Source of the DNA: an uncultured Lachnospiraceae bacterium
Lineage (GTDB): Bacteria > Bacillota > Clostridia > Lachnospirales > Lachnospiraceae
Length of the DNA: 9,980 nt
Direction: 5' to 3'
Assembly: GCA_910586025.1 (NCBI GenBank)
Contig: CAJUIO010000117.1
Location: 1 to 9,980 of the forward strand
The notes under the pieces are model-generated. The model was not told where the DNA came from. It saw nothing but the letters and a program-made list of their open reading frames with translations, and made no database searches. Made by a program: the position numbers and the translations under genes. This document shows positions 7,137 to 9,980 of this stretch, one piece after another (position 1 is the first letter of the stretch; every line of letters starts with the position of its first letter).

Positions 7137-7730
7137 ATGAGCAGCGGGAAGGGAGCAAAGGGAAGTACAGTCAAGGTAGTCATAATCGGGATCATATTGG
7201 TTTGTATTGTGATAGGATATTATTATTATCTTTCCAACAAGGAAAAGAAGGATACGGACGAGGTTCAGAAGGCAACGGCGGTTCAGGCGGCGCTTTCCTA
7301 CAACTTTGAAAAGAACTACCCGCCTACGCCCAAAGAGGTGGTAAAGCTTTACGGACAGATCACCCAGTGTCTGCACAACGAGACATACACGGATGAGGAG
7401 TTTGAAAAGCTTGCCCTGAAGATACAGAATCTCTATGACGAGGAGCTGATTGCCAATAAGACCAGGAACCAGTATTTTGAAGATCTCAAATGGGATATCA
7501 AGAATGTCAGGGAGCAGGAGATCGTGATTTCCAGCTATGCGGCGGGGGCCAGTACGGATGTGGAGTATTATTCTATGGACGGCTACAGCTTTGCAAAGAT
7601 TCCCTGCACCTTTACCATGAGAAAGGGAACTTTTCTGGAGGTCACGGACGAGATCTTCCTTCTGCGCAAGGATGCGGACGGACATTGGAAAATTTACGGG
7701 TGGACTCTGGATGAGGAAGAGGAAGAATAG
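7137..7730 (+). CDS. Single-pass membrane protein of unknown function
   Basis: This 197-residue protein has a short basic N-terminus (about 1-13), one hydrophobic helix (about 12-32, ending in four tyrosines), and a soluble domain of about 160 residues that should face outside. The soluble part starts with a charged linker and helical stretches (about 65-125). Beta-like segments follow, ending with FLLRKDADGHWKIYGWTL, and an acidic tail of consecutive Glu. The closing pattern resembles NTF2-like domains, and the whole resembles an uncharacterised Lachnospiraceae family (possibly DUF6715, recalled from memory). The ATG at 7137 has GGAGG (7125-7129) 7 nt upstream; the TTG at 7104 would overlap rnz and is rejected. 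It lies 5 nt before tsaD, so they share a transcript, but no functional link is evident. Confidence 0.8.
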   Translation: MSSGKGAKGSTVKVVIIGIILVCIVIGYYYYLSNKEKKDTDEVQKATAVQAALSYNFEKNYPPTPKEVVKLYGQITQCLHNETYTDEEFEKLALKIQNLYDEELIANKTRNQYFEDLKWDIKNVREQEIVISSYAAGASTDVEYYSMDGYSFAKIPCTFTMRKGTFLEVTDEIFLLRKDADGHWKIYGWTLDEEEEE

Positions 7731-7735
7731 GGGAC

Positions 7736-8758
7736 ATGGAAAAGGACATTACAATACTTGCTGTTGAGAGCTCCTGTGACGAGACGGCTGCAGCGGTTGT
7801 CAGAAACGGGAGAGAGGTTCTTTCTAACATAATATATTCTCAGATTGCGCTGCACGAGGAATACGGCGGAGTGGTTCCCGAGATTGCATCCAGAAAGCAT
7901 ATAGAGAAGATTGACCAGGTGGTTTCTCAGGCTCTGCTGCAGGCGGACAGGGAGCTTGAGGAGATGGACGCTATTGCTGTGACCTATGGCCCCGGGCTGG
8001 TAGGTGCTCTGCTGGTGGGAGTCTCCTTTGCGAAATCCATGAGCTTTGCGTCCGGGATCCCTCTCATCGGCATACATCATATTGAAGGACATATCAGCGC
8101 TAATTACATAGAAAACAGAGATCTGGAGCCTCCCTTTATCTGTCTGGTCGTATCGGGAGGACATTCCCATCTTCTGGTGGTAAAGGATTACGGAGAGTAC
8201 GAGATTCTGGGAAAGACCAGGGACGATGCGGCGGGAGAGGCCTTTGACAAGGTGGCAAGGGCAATCGGGCTGGGTTATCCGGGAGGACCTAAGATTGATA
8301 AGATCTCAAAAGAAGGGAATCCGGATGCCATTCATTTTCCAAGAGCCAGGGTGGCGCAGTCCGAATATGATTTCAGCTTCAGCGGGCTCAAATCCGCAGT
8401 CCTCAATCATCTGAATTCCTGTCGGATGAAAGGGGAGGAGGTCAACCGTGCGGATGTGGCGGCATCTTTTCAGAAGGCAGTGACGGATGTACTTGTGGAG
8501 CATTCCATGCATGCGGTAAGTCAGCTTGGTTATTCCAGGTTTGCCATAGCCGGAGGCGTGGCTTCCAATTCCGCTCTGCGCAGTGCTTTTGAGAAAGCCT
8601 GCAGGGAGGCGGGAATTGCCTTTTACCATCCGTCTCCTGTTTTTTGCACTGACAATGCGGCCATGATAGGGACGGCGGCTTATTACGAATACCGCAGGGG
8701 AGTCCGGCATGGCTTTGATTTGAATGCGGTTCCCAATTTAAAGCTTGGCGAGAGATAA
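7736..8758 (+). CDS. tsaD: tRNA t6A37 threonylcarbamoyltransferase TsaD
   Basis: TsaD is the catalytic subunit that transfers threonylcarbamoyl from its AMP ester to A37 of tRNA, with TsaB and TsaE. The 340-residue length is standard. The metal-binding H-x3-H is His115 and His119 in HHIEGH, with Asp306 in CTDNAA as third ligand. Other Kae1/TsaD signatures are ESSCDET (11-17), GVVPEIASRKH (45-55), YGPGLVGALLVG (84-95), SGGHSHL (140-146), DDAAGEAFDKVAR and AGGVASN. The start is 5 nt after the previous stop codon. The only nearby ribosome-site match is AGGGG (7729-7733), so the purine-rich GAGGAAGAGGAAG encoding the acidic tail of the previous protein may also help. It is separated from tsaB by four genes here, unlike the usual compact cluster. 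Confidence 0.97.
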   Translation: MEKDITILAVESSCDETAAAVVRNGREVLSNIIYSQIALHEEYGGVVPEIASRKHIEKIDQVVSQALLQADRELEEMDAIAVTYGPGLVGALLVGVSFAKSMSFASGIPLIGIHHIEGHISANYIENRDLEPPFICLVVSGGHSHLLVVKDYGEYEILGKTRDDAAGEAFDKVARAIGLGYPGGPKIDKISKEGNPDAIHFPRARVAQSEYDFSFSGLKSAVLNHLNSCRMKGEEVNRADVAASFQKAVTDVLVEHSMHAVSQLGYSRFAIAGGVASNSALRSAFEKACREAGIAFYHPSPVFCTDNAAMIGTAAYYEYRRGVRHGFDLNAVPNLKLGER

Positions 8759-8768
8759 GGATTTATTT

Positions 8769-9488
8769 ATGGAAGACAAAAATTTCTGCTGCAGGGCCGT
8801 GGTCCTTGCGGCTGGATCCGGAAAAAGAATGCACAGCAGTCAGAAGAAGCAGTTCATGCCTCTTGCCGGCCGGCCCGTGATTTGTCATTCTCTTCAGGTT
8901 TTTGAGGAGAGCTTCATGGACGAGGTGGTGCTGGTGGTATCCCCGGATGACATTGACTACTGCAGGAAGGAAATCGTCGGGAAATATCATTTTTCCAAAG
9001 TAAAGCAGATTATTGCGGGAGGAAGGGAAAGGTATCATTCCGTTGCGGCGGGCCTTGAATGCATGGGAGAATGTGATTACGCTTTTATTCATGACGGCGC
9101 AAGGCCGGCTCTGACCCGGGAGATTCTCGGGCGGGCCTTTGAGAGCGTAAAGATCCATGGAGCCTGCACGGTGGGAATGCCGGTAAAGGACACCATCAAG
9201 ATTGCGGATGAAAAGGGGTGTGTGGCGGACACGCCGGACAGAAATCTGGTCTGGATGATCCAGACCCCCCAGGTCTTTTCCTATCCCCTTATTCGGGAAG
9301 CATACAGAAGACTTATGCAGAGGGAAGCGGAGCTTCTTGCGGAAGGTATAAACATTACGGATGATTCCATGGTGGTGGAGACACTGATGCGTCATCCTGT
9401 GAAGCTGGTGGAAGGGTCCTATGAGAATATCAAAATCACGACCCCGGAGGATCTGGCGCTTGCCGGTTTGCTTTTCGCCGGTGTTTAA
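8769..9488 (+). CDS. ispD: 2-C-methyl-D-erythritol 4-phosphate cytidylyltransferase IspD
   Basis: IspD joins CTP and MEP to give CDP-ME in the non-mevalonate isoprenoid pathway. The 239-residue protein has the nucleotide-binding loop LAAGSGKRM (13-21) with KKQF (26-29), GGRERYHSV (84-92), HDGARP (108-113), PVKDTIK (138-144), QTPQVF (165-170), TDD (197-199) and EGSYENIKITTPEDL (215-229). The ATG at 8769 is preceded by AAGGA (8757-8761) at 7 nt, a site that overlaps the tsaD stop codon; the in-frame TTG at 8745 lies inside tsaD and lacks a site. The protein ends abruptly after the PEDL helix with FAGV. These final codons and the stop lie in a repeat-like segment (9476-9520) described separately. 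ispF is not adjacent. Confidence 0.96.
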   Translation: MEDKNFCCRAVVLAAGSGKRMHSSQKKQFMPLAGRPVICHSLQVFEESFMDEVVLVVSPDDIDYCRKEIVGKYHFSKVKQIIAGGRERYHSVAAGLECMGECDYAFIHDGARPALTREILGRAFESVKIHGACTVGMPVKDTIKIADEKGCVADTPDRNLVWMIQTPQVFSYPLIREAYRRLMQREAELLAEGINITDDSMVVETLMRHPVKLVEGSYENIKITTPEDLALAGLLFAGV

Positions 9489-9520
9489 ATGCCGTATTTC
9501 CGGCGCTTTATGCACCGCTG
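9476..9520. repeat. Diverged direct repeat copy A, overlapping the ispD stop
   Basis: This 45-bp segment matches 9654-9697 inside the inverted-repeat element at 35 of 45 aligned positions. The first 12 bases (CGCCGGTGTTTA) and the last 9 (GCACCGCTG) are identical. Nine differences are all transitions, plus one gap. It covers the last codons and stop of ispD. It is also enclosed by a perfect 10-bp inverted repeat: TTTTCGCCGG (9472-9481) with CCGGCGAAAA (9522-9531). Confidence 0.7.
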
Positions 9521-9534
9521 TCCGGCGAAAAATA

Positions 9535-9542
9535 ACTCCCTG
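9535..9542. repeat. Left target-site duplication ACTCCCTG
   Basis: This 8-bp direct repeat abuts the left terminus of the inverted-repeat element exactly and is identical to 9838-9845. The flanking bases differ outside the 8 bp, so the match stops where a target duplication should. Confidence 0.8.
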
Positions 9543-9837
9543 GTTACTGTTCACTCGTAGCCGTCAGTCCGCTTTGCGAACACTTGCGAAGCTGCTTGCT
9601 TCGGAATCAAAGACTTGCAGCAGTGACAAATCACAAGCAAGGCACTTTGGAGCCGCCGGTGTTTAGGCGCTGTGTTTTAGCGCCTTACGCACCGCTGCGA
9701 GCGACATGTAGCGAGAGCGTGCCTACAGTCAAGACAAGCTTGTCTGGGTGATTTGTCACTGTTGCAAGCCGGACTTTGAAAGCGATTGCTTCGCAAGTGT
9801 TCGCAAAGCGGACTGACGGCTACGAGTGAACAGTAAC
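9543..9837. mobile_element. MITE-like inverted-repeat element, 295 bp, non-coding
   Basis: The ends are perfect 50-bp inverted repeats (9543-9592 and 9788-9837), starting GTTACTGTTCAC and ending GTGAACAGTAAC. Further in, pairing weakens, then resumes with CAGTGACAAATCAC (9621-9634) against GTGATTTGTCACTG (9748-9761). The centre holds a GGCGCT/AGCGCC hairpin (9666-9671, 9679-9684) and a 14-bp palindrome AGACAAGCTTGTCT (9732-9745). An 8-bp direct repeat flanks the element precisely. No transposase is encoded, so it would need one in trans. Insertion-sequence families making 8-bp duplications include IS66, ISL3, IS256 and IS1595; I cannot assign one. If transcribed, it would fold into a long stem, which could also end transcription after ispD. 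Confidence 0.82.
9654..9697. repeat. Diverged direct repeat copy B, inside the element
   Basis: This 44-bp segment is the counterpart of 9476-9520, in the same orientation and about 178 bp downstream. Unlike copy A, this copy can form the 6-bp stem GGCGCT/AGCGCC with a 7-nt loop. Confidence 0.7.
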
Positions 9838-9845
9838 ACTCCCTG
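9838..9845. repeat. Right target-site duplication ACTCCCTG
   Basis: This sequence is identical to 9535-9542 and directly follows the right terminus CAGTAAC of the inverted-repeat element. Confidence 0.8.
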
Positions 9846-9876
9846 AAATATTTTGTAAAATTTTCTAAAAAAGTTG

Positions 9877-9905
9877 TTGACAAGATAAAATCCATTTGCT
9901 AGAAT
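9877..9905 (+). promoter_or_regulatory. Strong promoter of the tRNA-Ser gene
   Basis: A perfect TTGACA (9877-9882) and TAGAAT (9900-9905, one mismatch from consensus) are spaced at the optimal 17 bp. An AT-rich stretch at 9846-9876 could act as an UP element. Transcription should start near 9912, about 25 nt ahead of the mature tRNA. It lies 31 bp after the right target duplication of the mobile element. Confidence 0.85.
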
Positions 9906-9912
9906 AGTTTTT

Positions 9913-9929
9913 GCGCTGGTGAACAGCGC
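9913..9929 (+). other. Leader hairpin between promoter and tRNA
   Basis: GCGCTG (9913-9918) pairs perfectly with CAGCGC (9924-9929) around a GTGAA loop. It lies at the expected transcript 5' end and 7 nt before the tRNA, so it would be part of the 5' leader removed by RNase P. It may protect the precursor or guide folding. No T-tract follows, so it is not a terminator. Confidence 0.5.
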
Positions 9930-9936
9930 ACGACAT

Positions 9937-9980
9937 GGAGAGGTATCGAAGTGGTCATAACGAGGCGGTCTTGAAAACCG
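9937..9980 (+). tRNA. tRNA-Ser (UGA), 5' part, cut by window end
   Basis: The acceptor strand is GGAGAGG (9937-9943), followed by T8 and a D arm whose stem pairs TCG (9946-9948) with CGA (9961-9963). The anticodon stem GCGGT (9965-9969) pairs with ACCG (9977-9980, cut), and the loop CTTGAAA has anticodon TGA at 9972-9974. This reads UCA serine codons. The long variable arm typical of tRNA-Ser, the T arm and the 3' acceptor strand lie beyond the window. Confidence 0.93.

Noticed and set aside
8745..8768. TTG start for IspD inside tsaD
   Set aside because: No ribosome site precedes it, while AAGGA at 8757-8761 fits the ATG at 8769, and IspD proteins normally begin just before the nucleotide-binding loop.
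9421..9666. Frame running through the ispD end into the inverted-repeat element
   Set aside because: Most of it is a frameshifted shadow of ispD and then non-coding repeat DNA; Arg- and Ser-rich with no family resemblance.
9543..9837. CRISPR array
   Set aside because: The repeats are two inverted arms, not regularly spaced direct repeats with unique spacers.
9677..9895. - strand frame of 72 residues within the element, as a possible transposase fragment
   Set aside because: It is read from the inverted-repeat arm and promoter region, with no catalytic motif or ribosome site.

Overview
The window looks like chromosome of a Gram-positive clostridium, most likely a Lachnospiraceae-type gut anaerobe. 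The basis is strong AGGAGG ribosome-binding sites, a YcxB-like gene, small lineage-specific proteins beside housekeeping genes, an MEP-pathway ispD and moderate GC. This assignment is inference from gene content, not from a database match. Every recognisable gene is on the + strand, and most intergenic gaps are very short.

Region 1 (1-3688) is a three-gene MacB/YknXYZ-type ABC export operon: ATPase, HlyD-family adaptor, and FtsX/MacB permease. A clear promoter (150-177) precedes it, and a perfect 7-bp inverted repeat overlaps the -10 box like a repressor operator. No regulator gene is visible, so it would have to lie outside the window.

Region 2 (3692-9488) is a long co-directional housekeeping run. 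A promoter between the permease and a YcxB-like membrane gene is followed by a strong hairpin. Next come tsaE, tsaB and rimI, tightly coupled, then a small Cys-pair (zinc-ribbon-like) protein, RNase Z, a single-pass membrane protein of unknown function, tsaD and ispD. TsaE, TsaB and TsaD are the bacterial partners that make t6A37 on ANN-decoding tRNAs, and RNase Z matures tRNA 3' ends, so the block is rich in tRNA-maturation functions. Compared with the contiguous tsaE-tsaB-rimI-tsaD order known from Bacillus subtilis, three genes sit between rimI and tsaD here.

Region 3 (9489-9980) holds no protein gene. It contains a 295-bp element (9543-9837) with perfect 50-bp terminal inverted repeats, flanked exactly by an 8-bp direct repeat (ACTCCCTG). 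This is the signature of a non-autonomous, MITE-like insertion. Part of its interior resembles, as a diverged direct repeat, the DNA spanning the ispD stop codon. Downstream are a near-consensus promoter, a small leader hairpin and the 5' part of a tRNA-Ser(UGA) gene cut by the window edge.

The most unusual signal is the inverted-repeat element with its target duplication and the related repeat copy overlapping the ispD 3' end. I found no CRISPR array, phage genes, transposase gene or obvious novel defence system.
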